A program made the position numbers and the translations under genes. Source: Caulobacter radicis (GTDB lineage: Bacteria > Pseudomonadota > Alphaproteobacteria > Caulobacterales > Caulobacteraceae). From it: a DNA stretch of 64,000 bases. Shown here one piece after another: positions 17,250 through 25,044 of the stretch. The stretch is from NCBI RefSeq assembly GCF_003094615.1, contig NZ_QDKO01000043.1, forward strand, positions 312,358 to 376,357, written 5' to 3'. Positions within the stretch are counted from its first letter, which is position 1, and each line of letters opens with the position of its first letter. The notes below the pieces were generated by a model. It was not told the origin of the DNA and did no database searches. It saw only the letters and a list, made by a program, of their open reading frames with translations.

Positions 17250-18440
17250 TCAGAAAGCGGCGATGCCGGTGATCGCCCGGCCCAGGATCAGGGCGTGGAC
17301 ATCGGCCGCGCCTTCGTAGGTGTTGACCGTCTCGAGGTTGGCGGCGTGGCGCATCACGTGGCTGGCGCCGGAGATGCCGGCCCCGCCGTGAATGTCGCGG
17401 GCCTCGCGGGCGATGATCAGGGCCTTGCCGCAGTTGTTGCGCTTCATCAGGCTGATGGCCTCGGGAACCCAGTCGCCGGCGTCGAGCCTCCGCCCAAGAG
17501 CGAGCGCGCTCTCGAAGCCGAGGGCGATCTCGGTCTGCATGTCTGCCAGCTTCTTCTGGATCAGCTGGCGGGCGGCCAGAGGACGGCCGAAGACGACGCG
17601 ATCGGCCACATAGGCCGCGCTGGTCTCCAGGCAGAAGCGCGCCGCGCCCATCGCGCCCCAGGCGATGCCGTAGCGGGCCTTGTTGAGGCACGAGAACGGA
17701 CCGCGCAGGCCCTTCACGCCCGGCAGGATGGCGTCGTCGGCCACCAGCACGTCCTGCAGCACGATCTCGCCGGTGATCGAGGCGCGCAAGCTGAGCTTGT
17801 CGTCGATCTTGGGGGTCGAGAAACCCTCGGTCCCGCGCTCGACCAGGAAGCCGCGGATCTCGCCGTCTAGCTTGGCCCAGACCAGGGCGACGTCGGAGAT
17901 CGGGCTGTTGGTGATCCACATCTTGGCGCCGTTGAGCACGTAGCCGCCGTCGACCTTGCGGGCCACGGTGCGCATCGAGCCAGGATCCGAACCACCGTCG
18001 GCCTCGGTGAGGCCGAAACAGCCGATCAGCTCTCCGCGCGCCATGCCCGGCAGCCACTTGCGCTTCTGCTCTTCCGAACCGAAGGCTTAGATCGGATACA
18101 TGACCAGCGACGACTGCACGCTCATGGCCGAGCGATAGCCGCTGTCGACGGCCTCGATCTCGGCGGCGATCAGACCGTAGGCGACATGGCTGACGGCCGC
18201 GCCGCCATATTCCTCCGGCAGGGTCGAGCCCAACAGGCCAAGCTCGCCCATCTCCTTCATGATCTCGCGATCGAAGCGGCCGTCGGCATAGGCCGACACC
18301 ACACGCGGCAGCAGTTGCTCCTGCGCGTAAGCGCGAGCGGCGTCGCGGATCAGGCGCTCGTCCTCGGTCAGGCGGGCGTCGAGGGCGAGCGGGTCGCGCC
18401 AGTCGAAGGCGGGGATGGTGCGAGCGGCGTCGAGGGGCAT
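17250..18440 (-). pseudogene. gcdH: Glutaryl-CoA dehydrogenase-like gene interrupted by one in-frame stop
   Basis: Reading from ATG 18440 gives 396 sense codons that match glutaryl-CoA dehydrogenase in length and sequence, except for a TAA at 18087-18089 (codon 118). The frame before it ends in SVQSSLVMYPI and resumes as AFGSEEQKRKWLPGMARGE. In the family this position is normally tyrosine, so a single change from TAC or TAT would create the stop. The C-terminus NTYEGAADVHALILGRAITG keeps the catalytic Glu. No other lesion is visible. The gene is either newly inactivated, a sequencing error, or translated as two fragments; the second fragment has an internal ATG at 18044. Confidence 0.88.
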
Positions 18441-18563
18441 GGCCGTGAAGTCCTCCGGCGGCCGGAAATGACCGCACAGCAATTGATCTGAACTTCCGCC
18501 TTTCTAGCCGGGGGTCCCGCGCCTACCCCGGTCGCCGCTGGATTTGACCGGGAGGCGACTAGG

Positions 18564-19847
18564 TTGGACGGACGGACGCTCGTCGAGAAGGTGATCGCCA
18601 GGGCCGCGGGCCTGCCGGACGTTCGCGCCGGCGACCTCGTGACGGCCAAGGTGGATCTGGCCTTCGCGCACGACAGCAGCGGCCCGCGCCGCTGGCGTCC
18701 GCTGCTGGAAGAGCTGGGCGTGGGCCTGTGGGATCCAGCCAAGGTAGCCATCGTCTCGGACCACTATGTGCCGGCCGTCGACGCGGAGTCGGCGGCGATC
18801 CTGAAGACCACCCGCGACTTCGCCCGTGACTATGGCGTCTCCAATTTCTTCGACATGGTCGGCATCTGCCACCTTGTTCTGCCCGAGCACGGCCTGATCC
18901 GCCCGGGCGCCTTCATCGCCGGCGGCGACAGCCACACGCCCACGGCCGGCGCCTTCGGGGCCTATGCGGCCGGCTATGGCGCCACCGACATGGCCGCCAT
19001 CGCCGCCACGGGCGAGACCTGGCTGGCCGTGCCACAGACCATCCGCGTCGAGTGGACCGGCGCCTTCCAGCCCGGCGTCACCGCCAAGGACGTCATGCTG
19101 TTCCTGTGCCGGGAACTGGGCATGGACAACGCCTTCAAGGCGGTGGAATTCGCAGGTCCCCTGGTCGCGGCCATGCCGATGGCCGAACGCATGGTGCTGG
19201 CCAACATGGCCGCCGAGCTGGGCGCTGAGACCGGCGTGGTGGCGCCCGACGCCGTGACCTTCGCCTATCTGGCCGCGCGGGGCGCGCCGGTGGCCGACGA
19301 GGCGGCGGCCCTAGCCCTGCATTCGGACGCCGACGCGACCTACGCCGCCGTGCACCGCTTCGACGCCTCCAATCTCGCGCCGCAGATCGCCGCCCCGCAC
19401 TCGCCGGCCAACACCCGCGACGCGACCGAGTTCGGCGAGGTCCGCATCGACCAGGCCTATATCGGCGCCTGCGTGGGGGCCAAGATCGAGGATCTGCGGA
19501 TGGCCGCGCAGGTACTGAAGGGCCGCCGCGTGGCCTCCGGCGTGCGGCTGCTGGTGGCCCCGGGCTCGGCCCGCACGGCCGAACTGGCGGCCCGCGAAGG
19601 CGTGATGGAGACCCTGCTGGCGGCCGGGGCGGTGCTGATGCCGTCGGGCTGCGGGGCCTGCGCCGGCATGGGCGCGGGAATCCTGGCGGAAGGCGAGACC
19701 TGCATCTCGTCGACCAATCGCAACTTCCAGGGCCGCATGGGCCATGCCGGGGCGAACGTCTATCTCGGCTCGCCCTACGCCGTGGCCGCCGCGGCCGCGA
19801 CGGGGCGCATCGTCGATCCCCGCCCCTTCCTGACGGGAGCAGCCTGA
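18564..19847 (+). CDS. Aconitase-superfamily large subunit (LeuC-like hydro-lyase)
   Basis: 427 residues, start TTG at 18564 behind GGGAGG. The 'GGDSHTPTAGAFGAYAAGYG' segment and three [4Fe-4S] cysteines (ACVGAKIEDL and GCGACAGMG) identify the iron-sulfur subunit of the isopropylmalate isomerase / homoaconitase / dimethylmaleate hydratase group. It hydrates or isomerises a 2-hydroxy di- or tricarboxylic acid together with the small subunit encoded next (one-base overlap). Neighbouring catabolic genes and absence of leuA/leuB argue against leucine synthesis. It diverges from the broken dehydrogenase across about 120 bases. Confidence 0.9.
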   Translation: MDGRTLVEKVIARAAGLPDVRAGDLVTAKVDLAFAHDSSGPRRWRPLLEELGVGLWDPAKVAIVSDHYVPAVDAESAAILKTTRDFARDYGVSNFFDMVGICHLVLPEHGLIRPGAFIAGGDSHTPTAGAFGAYAAGYGATDMAAIAATGETWLAVPQTIRVEWTGAFQPGVTAKDVMLFLCRELGMDNAFKAVEFAGPLVAAMPMAERMVLANMAAELGAETGVVAPDAVTFAYLAARGAPVADEAAALALHSDADATYAAVHRFDASNLAPQIAAPHSPANTRDATEFGEVRIDQAYIGACVGAKIEDLRMAAQVLKGRRVASGVRLLVAPGSARTAELAAREGVMETLLAAGAVLMPSGCGACAGMGAGILAEGETCISSTNRNFQGRMGHAGANVYLGSPYAVAAAAATGRIVDPRPFLTGAA

Positions 19848-20335
19848 TGTCCCGAGCCTTCGTCTTCGGCGACGCCATCGACACCGACCTGCTGGCTCCC
19901 GGCAACCTGATGAAGCTGCCGCCGGCAGAACTCGCACAGCACTGCCTGCGGGCCATCGCGCCGGACTTTGCTTCCACCGTCCAGCCCGGCGACGTGGTGT
20001 TCGCCGGCGCCAATTTCGGCCTCGGCTCGTCGCGCGAGCAGGCGGCCGTCTCCCTACGACTACTTGGCGTCTCCGCGGTGCTGGCGACCTCGTTCGCCCG
20101 CATCTTCTACCGCAACGCCATCAACCTCGGCTTGCCGGCCTTCGTGTTTCCCCAGGTCGGCGAGGTGAGCGACGGCGACCGGATCCTTCTGGATCCGGTC
20201 GCCGGACGTCTCGAGAACATCACCACGGGCAAGACCTACGCCCTGACGCCGATCCCGCCGCACCTGATGGCGATGATCGAGGACGACGGCCTGATCCCGC
20301 ACCTGAAACGACGCCTGAAGGGAGCCGCCGCATGA
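19847..20335 (+). CDS. Aconitase-superfamily small subunit (LeuD-like)
   Basis: 162 residues forming the swivel domain that closes over the active site of the LeuC-like subunit. The motif GANFGLGSSREQA (about residues 54-66) contains the substrate-selecting loop and catalytic serine region. Its ATG overlaps the last base of the large-subunit gene, and its own stop overlaps the next start (ATGA). Length is typical of stand-alone small subunits. Confidence 0.92.
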   Translation: MSRAFVFGDAIDTDLLAPGNLMKLPPAELAQHCLRAIAPDFASTVQPGDVVFAGANFGLGSSREQAAVSLRLLGVSAVLATSFARIFYRNAINLGLPAFVFPQVGEVSDGDRILLDPVAGRLENITTGKTYALTPIPPHLMAMIEDDGLIPHLKRRLKGAAA

Positions 20336-21192
20336 GCCTGCGCGACCGCCTCGCCCAAGACACGCCGCTGCTGGCCCCCGGCGCCTATGACGCCCTTTCG
20401 GCCCTGCTGATCGAGCAGGCCGGCTTCGAGGCGATCTATCTTTCCGGCGCCTCCATCGCCTACACCCAGCTGGGCCGGCCCGACATCGGCCTGGTGTCGT
20501 TCGACCACGTAGCCGATGTGGTGGGCCGCGTGGCCGAGCGCGTCTCCCTGCCGCTGATCGTCGACGGCGACACCGGCTTTGGCAACGCCGTCAACGTGCA
20601 GCGCACCGTGCGGATCTTCGAGCGCATGGGCGCGAGCGCGATCCAGCTGGAAGACCAGACCTTTCCCAAGAAGTGCGGCCACCTGGCCGACAAGAGCCTG
20701 GTTTCGACCGCCGAGATGGCCGGCAAGATCCGCGCGGCGCTCGACGCCCGGGCCAGCGACCAGACCCTGATCATCGCCCGCACGGATGCGATCGGGGTGG
20801 AGGGCTTCGAGGCCGCGCTCGACCGCGCCCACGCCTATGTCGAGGCCGGCGCAGACGTGCTTTTCGTCGAGGCCCCACGCACCATCGGCGAGATGAGCGC
20901 CATCGCCCACGCCTTCGCAGGCAGGGTTCCGCTGCTGGCCAACATGGTCGAGGGCGGCAAGACCCCACTGCTGGACGCCAGTGAACTGGGCCGCATCGGC
21001 TTCAAGCTTGTGATCTCGCCCGGCGCGCTGGTGCGGGCCCTGGTGCCGACCGCCGAGGCCTTCCTGGCCAGCCTGAAAGCCAACGGCGCGACCCGTCCGT
21101 TCGCAGAGCGGATGATCGACATGGGCGGCGTGAACGACCGCATCGGCCTTGCTGATATGGCCAAGACCGGCGCGGCCTACGCCGCCGGCTGA
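20332..21192 (+). CDS. Isocitrate lyase / PEP mutase superfamily lyase (methylisocitrate or dimethylmalate lyase-like)
   Basis: 286 residues. The catalytic signature KKCGH (about residue 113-117) is the one used by isocitrate and methylisocitrate lyases for C-C cleavage, and 'VDGDTGFGNAVNVQRTVR' supplies the metal-binding aspartates. It would split a 2- or 3-methyl-substituted malate or isocitrate to pyruvate or glyoxylate plus a short acid. Direct coupling to the LeuC/LeuD-like hydratase makes a hydrate-then-cleave module, as known for dimethylmaleate hydratase and 2,3-dimethylmalate lyase in nicotinate fermentation. Confidence 0.88.
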   Translation: MSLRDRLAQDTPLLAPGAYDALSALLIEQAGFEAIYLSGASIAYTQLGRPDIGLVSFDHVADVVGRVAERVSLPLIVDGDTGFGNAVNVQRTVRIFERMGASAIQLEDQTFPKKCGHLADKSLVSTAEMAGKIRAALDARASDQTLIIARTDAIGVEGFEAALDRAHAYVEAGADVLFVEAPRTIGEMSAIAHAFAGRVPLLANMVEGGKTPLLDASELGRIGFKLVISPGALVRALVPTAEAFLASLKANGATRPFAERMIDMGGVNDRIGLADMAKTGAAYAAG

Positions 21193-21204
21193 GTGGAGCG
21201 TCAG

Positions 21205-22149
21205 ATGCAGGCCGATCCCAACCTCTACGATCACTGGCCCTATCGCGATCGGCCCAAGATCGTCTGGCCGAACGGCAAGAAGCTGGCCTTCTGGATCGCG
21301 CCCAACATCGAATACTACGAGTTCAATCCGCCCAAGAACCCGCAGCGCCCCGGCTGGCCCAAGCCCTCGCCGGACGTGGTGGGCTACTCGCAGCGCGACT
21401 GGGGCAACCGGGTCGGCCACTGGCGGCTGATGGAACTGCTCGACAAGTACGGCATGCGCGGCTCGATCTCGCTGTCGGTCGGGCTGCTCGACCATCATCC
21501 GGAGATCATCGAGGCCTGCGTGGCGCGGGACTGGGAGTTCTTCAGCCACGGCATCTACAACACCCGCTATTCCTACGGCATGGACGAGGCCCAGGAGCGG
21601 GCGGTGATCGAGGACTCGATCCGCTCGGTCGAGGCCGCCACCGGCCAGCGCATCCGCGGCTACCTCGCGCCAGCCCTGACCCACACCGAGAAGACCTTCG
21701 ACCTGCTGGCCGAAAACGACTTCTGGTACACCTGCGACCTCTTCCAGGACGACCAGCCCCAGCCTGTGAAGACCAGGACCGGCAAGCTGATCTCGATGCC
21801 CTATTCGCTGGAGGTCAACGACGTCATCACCTACGGCGCGCTGTCGATGAGCCCCTGGCGCTACGCCGACGTGCTCAAGCGCCACTTCGACCAGCTGCTG
21901 GAAGAGGGCGAGAAGTCGGGCACGGTGATGTGCATCCCGCTGCACGCCTATCTGGTCAGCCAGCCGCACCGCATCCGGCCGTTCGAGGACGCCCTGCGCC
22001 ACATCGCCGGCCACGACGAGGTGTGGATCACCACGGCTCGCGAGATCGCGGCCCACTATCGCGAAAACTATTTCGACCAGACCGTGGCCGACATCGCCGC
22101 GCGCGGCCTGACCACGCCGGGAACGGGGTTTAGCAATGCCGCTGCCTGA
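21205..22149 (+). CDS. CE4-family hydrolase, PuuE/imidase-like (2)
   Basis: 314 residues of the polysaccharide-deacetylase fold without a signal peptide. Landmarks are 'LAFWIAPNIEYYEFNPP', 'YSQRDWGNRVGHWRLMELL', 'WEFFSHGIYNTRYSYGMDE' and 'GYLAPALTHTEKTFDLLAEN'. As in the first copy the classical TFDDG metal site is missing. A GTG at 21193 directly after the upstream stop is an alternative start; the ATG at 21205 has a better-placed GGAG. It probably opens a cyclic amide or deformylates a small molecule. Confidence 0.85.
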   Translation: MQADPNLYDHWPYRDRPKIVWPNGKKLAFWIAPNIEYYEFNPPKNPQRPGWPKPSPDVVGYSQRDWGNRVGHWRLMELLDKYGMRGSISLSVGLLDHHPEIIEACVARDWEFFSHGIYNTRYSYGMDEAQERAVIEDSIRSVEAATGQRIRGYLAPALTHTEKTFDLLAENDFWYTCDLFQDDQPQPVKTRTGKLISMPYSLEVNDVITYGALSMSPWRYADVLKRHFDQLLEEGEKSGTVMCIPLHAYLVSQPHRIRPFEDALRHIAGHDEVWITTAREIAAHYRENYFDQTVADIAARGLTTPGTGFSNAAA

Positions 22150-23035
22150 CGAGCACCTGATCTATCCGCATCGGTCCTACGGCATGGACCAGGACCGCTA
22201 CGCCTGGCGCCCCTCGACCGAGCGCGCGCCGATCGCGCTGCCGAGCGGCGCGGCGGTGGCGGCGATGATCGTCGTGCCGATCGAGCACCATCCGCTGAAT
22301 CCGCCGGGCAAGCCGTTCAAGCATCCGGGCGCCATGGTCACGCCCTATCCGGACCTGCGCCACTACACGACGCGCGACTACGGCAATCGGGTGGGCGTCT
22401 ACCGCATCCTCGAGGCCCTGAAGGCGGCGGGGATGAAGGCGACCTTCCCTATCAACGCCGACCAGCTGGAGCGGCTCAAGCCCTTGATCGAGACGATCCT
22501 GGCCGACGGCCACGAGATCGCCGCCTATGGCCTGTCGACCACCCACATCCATTGGGGCGGCCTGGATCGCGAGACGGAAGCCGCCTGGGTGGCCGAGGTT
22601 CGCGCGCGGTTCGACGCGGCGGGGCTGAAGCCGCGCGCGTGGCTCAGCCCGGCCCGCCAGCAGTCGTTCGCCACGCTCGACCTGATCCGCGCCGCCGGCT
22701 TCGACATCTGCCTCGACTGGGAACAGGACGAGGTTCCCGTGGCGATGAGGACCGACGCCGGCGAGGTCATCGGCTTGCCGCTGTCCAACGAGCTCGACGA
22801 CCGCGCCCTGATGATCGATCGCCGCCAGAGCGAGGACGAGTGGGCGATCCAGGTGCTGGAGGCGGCGGACTATCTGGCCGAAAGCGCCGATCGATTCGGC
22901 GGGCGGGTGCTGGGCTTTACCCTGACGCCGTACGTGACGGGGCAGCCGTTCCGGATCTCGGCCCTGCGGCGGTTGCTGACGGGGCTGGGGGGTCTGGGTG
23001 TGAAGGCGATGACGGCGAGCGAGATCGCCTCCTGA
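22136..23035 (+). CDS. CE4-family hydrolase, PuuE/imidase-like (3)
   Basis: 299 residues, overlapping the previous gene by 14 bases. It shares the layout of that protein ('VTPYPDLRHYTTRDYGNRVGVYRILEALKA' split near residues 62-92, 'GHEIAAYGLSTTHIHW', 'PRAWLSPARQQSFATLDLI') but the metal-ligand positions differ, for example AYGLSTTH in place of SHGIYNTR. The pair could be a heteromer or act on successive intermediates. It ends the operon; long inverted repeats follow. Confidence 0.85.
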   Translation: MPLPDEHLIYPHRSYGMDQDRYAWRPSTERAPIALPSGAAVAAMIVVPIEHHPLNPPGKPFKHPGAMVTPYPDLRHYTTRDYGNRVGVYRILEALKAAGMKATFPINADQLERLKPLIETILADGHEIAAYGLSTTHIHWGGLDRETEAAWVAEVRARFDAAGLKPRAWLSPARQQSFATLDLIRAAGFDICLDWEQDEVPVAMRTDAGEVIGLPLSNELDDRALMIDRRQSEDEWAIQVLEAADYLAESADRFGGRVLGFTLTPYVTGQPFRISALRRLLTGLGGLGVKAMTASEIAS

Positions 23036-23038
23036 TCC

Positions 23039-23197
23039 TTCTCCCCTTGCGGGAGAAGGTGGCGGCGTAGCCGACGGATTAGGGGTCTCTCAGAAGTCAG
23101 AAGCTCCGCCCGGTCGTATGGCTGGCGCGGCGGACAGATTTGAGAGACCCCTCAGCCGACCTCCCTCCGGGAGGCCACCCTCTCCCGCGAGGGGGAG
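23039..23197. repeat. Long inverted repeat between convergent genes
   Basis: Two arms of a Caulobacter-type intergenic element (about 23039-23092 and 23141-23197) face each other. The inner 12 bases AGGGGTCTCTCA and TGAGAGACCCCT match perfectly, and each arm carries its own hairpins (CTCCC...GGGAG). The loop of 48 bases shows no gene. The structure lies between the converging CE4 and GNAT genes and could terminate both. Confidence 0.8.
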
Positions 23198-23200
23198 GGA

Positions 23201-23707
23201 TCAGAGAATGAGCCCCATCGCGATGTCGTCCTCGAACCTCCCGTCCGGCAGCAGCCCGCGCTTTTCCAGCCGCCCTTCCACGCGAAACCCCAGCCGCTCA
23301 TAGAGCCGGATCGCGCCGGCATTGCCTGCGCCAGCGTTCAGTTCCACCCGCACGATCGGCGGCTCCATCCCTCGCGCCGCCGCGAACAGCGCCTGGAACA
23401 GCGCCGAGCCGACGCCCCTGCCCCGCCAGTCGGGATGCACCGCCACGGTCAGGTCGGACAAGACATGCGAGAACAGCTTCACCGGGATGCGCACCGCGTG
23501 GATCTCGCCGATGACGTCGCCCCCCTCCTCGACGGCCACCAGGCCCACGCCGTCGGCCAGGGCTTCGTGCAGGATCCGATTGATATAGCCGTCGGTGATC
23601 TCCTCCGGCCGCCTTGCGATGCCGCCAGGGATAGCGGCGGTGGCGCGATGGACGGCGGCGATCGGGATCGCGTCGTACGGCCGGGTCGGGCGGATCGTGA
23701 AGCTCAT
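23201..23707 (-). CDS. GNAT-family N-acetyltransferase
   Basis: 168 residues of the Gcn5-related fold. The acetyl-CoA pyrophosphate loop is in 'VHPDWRGRGVGSALFQALFAAAR' (about residues 91-113, R-G-x-G), followed by 'RVELNAGAGNAGAIRLYERLGF'. It is the last gene of the arginine operon, coupled to astB by an ATGA overlap. Its substrate is unknown; an amino-acid or peptide amine is plausible from context. Confidence 0.88.
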   Translation of the reverse strand: MSFTIRPTRPYDAIPIAAVHRATAAIPGGIARRPEEITDGYINRILHEALADGVGLVAVEEGGDVIGEIHAVRIPVKLFSHVLSDLTVAVHPDWRGRGVGSALFQALFAAARGMEPPIVRVELNAGAGNAGAIRLYERLGFRVEGRLEKRGLLPDGRFEDDIAMGLIL

Positions 23708-25044
23708 CCGTCTCTCTGGAACGGATAGAAGCCGCCGCCGAGATCAAGGATGGCCGTCAGCTCGTCCAGGGCTTCCCGGCTTTCGAGCAGCAAGCTTGGG
23801 TCGGCCAGGTCGGCGGGCGCCAGGCGGTCGCGATAGCGGCGCGCTCCCCAGTCGGCGAGGCGGTCGTGCAGCACCGCGCCGAAGCGCTGCGCCGGATTGG
23901 CGGCCGCCAGTTCGTCGTCGGTCAGCACCACCCGCAGACGCAGGCAGGCCGGGCCACCGCCGTTGCGCATGCTCTGGCGGACGTCGGCGTATTCCACGCG
24001 TCCGATCGGACCGTTGGACGCGACTAGGCCCTCGGCGACCGCGCGGGCGCGGGGATTGTCGCGGGTCTCGCCGGGGGCCAGCAGCACCAGGCGGTCCTCG
24101 CCGGGCAGGACGAGAAGCTGGGAGTTGAAGAGGTAGCTCTTCACCAGGTCCTCGATCGGCAGGTCGGCCTCGGAGACCTCGACGAACACCGGCTCGAACA
24201 GGCCCTCGGCGGCGCGGCGGACCTCGGCTTCCATGCCGGCGCGGTCCTCGAAGGCGGCCTCGTGGAAGAACAGGGTCTCGCGCGTGCCCACGCAGACGAC
24301 GTCGTTGTGGAAGGCCCCGCCGGCGATGGCGCGGCGGCCCTGGCGGGGAAAGACCGCGCGGGCGGCGGCGTGGCGGCGCTGGATCGCCTCGAAGGCCTCG
24401 CGGGTCTGGCGGGCGGGATAGGCGCCGCTCCAGTGCTCCCACGCCTCGCGGCCCCAGACGAACATGTTCACGCCCGGCGCGCCGTGCTCGGCGCAGAGCC
24501 GCACGTGATTGGCCGCGCCCTCGTCGGCGAAGTGCGGCTGGACCGGCAGCGGGTCGTGGACGGCGAAGCGGGCCTCGTCCGGGAACAGGCGGCGCAGGGC
24601 CCGGGCGGTCTGCGGGCCTTCCAGGCTGCGGTGCAGATTGGTCAGCAGGTTGGCTGGCGTGAAGTGCACCCGGCCGTCGGCCGTATCGGCGCTGGGCGTC
24701 ACCGTGGCGGCGTTGGCGGCCCACATCGGCGAGGCCGAGCAGGCGGCGGCGGCCAGAGCTGGCGCGGTCTTCCAGGCGCTTTCGATGGCCCACGCGTCGG
24801 AACCTGCGAACCCGATCGACTTCAGGAAGCCTACCGCCGGCCGCTCGTGCGGCGGCAGCACGAACTGCGGCACGCCCCAGTCGGCCAGCCGCCGCATCTT
24901 GGACAGCCCCTCCAGCACCGCCGCGCGCGGATCCGAAACCTGACCGGCGTTGACCTGACTGGCGATGTTGCCAGGCGACAGGCCGACATAGGAGTGGGTC
25001 GGGCCGACCAGACCGTCGCAATTGACCTCGACCGCCGGCCTCAC
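23704..25044 (-). CDS. astB: N-succinylarginine dihydrolase
   Basis: 446 residues. It hydrolyses N2-succinylarginine to succinylornithine, two ammonia and CO2, the second step of the arginine succinyltransferase (AST) pathway. The N-terminal 'VNCDGLVGPTHSYVGLSPGN' is diagnostic, His in GGAFHNDVVCVG and Cys in GGGPACLRLRV mark the catalytic residues. The GTG at 25044 overlaps the astD stop (GTGA) and gives the family's normal length; the longer frame upstream is a shadow. Confidence 0.95.
   Translation of the reverse strand: MRPAVEVNCDGLVGPTHSYVGLSPGNIASQVNAGQVSDPRAAVLEGLSKMRRLADWGVPQFVLPPHERPAVGFLKSIGFAGSDAWAIESAWKTAPALAAAACSASPMWAANAATVTPSADTADGRVHFTPANLLTNLHRSLEGPQTARALRRLFPDEARFAVHDPLPVQPHFADEGAANHVRLCAEHGAPGVNMFVWGREAWEHWSGAYPARQTREAFEAIQRRHAAARAVFPRQGRRAIAGGAFHNDVVCVGTRETLFFHEAAFEDRAGMEAEVRRAAEGLFEPVFVEVSEADLPIEDLVKSYLFNSQLLVLPGEDRLVLLAPGETRDNPRARAVAEGLVASNGPIGRVEYADVRQSMRNGGGPACLRLRVVLTDDELAAANPAQRFGAVLHDRLADWGARRYRDRLAPADLADPSLLLESREALDELTAILDLGGGFYPFQRDG

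Noticed and set aside
18564..20335. Leucine biosynthesis leuCD
   Set aside because: No leuA or leuB is nearby, the start is TTG, and the pair is coupled to a KKCGH lyase within catabolic genes; housekeeping leuCD is more likely elsewhere.
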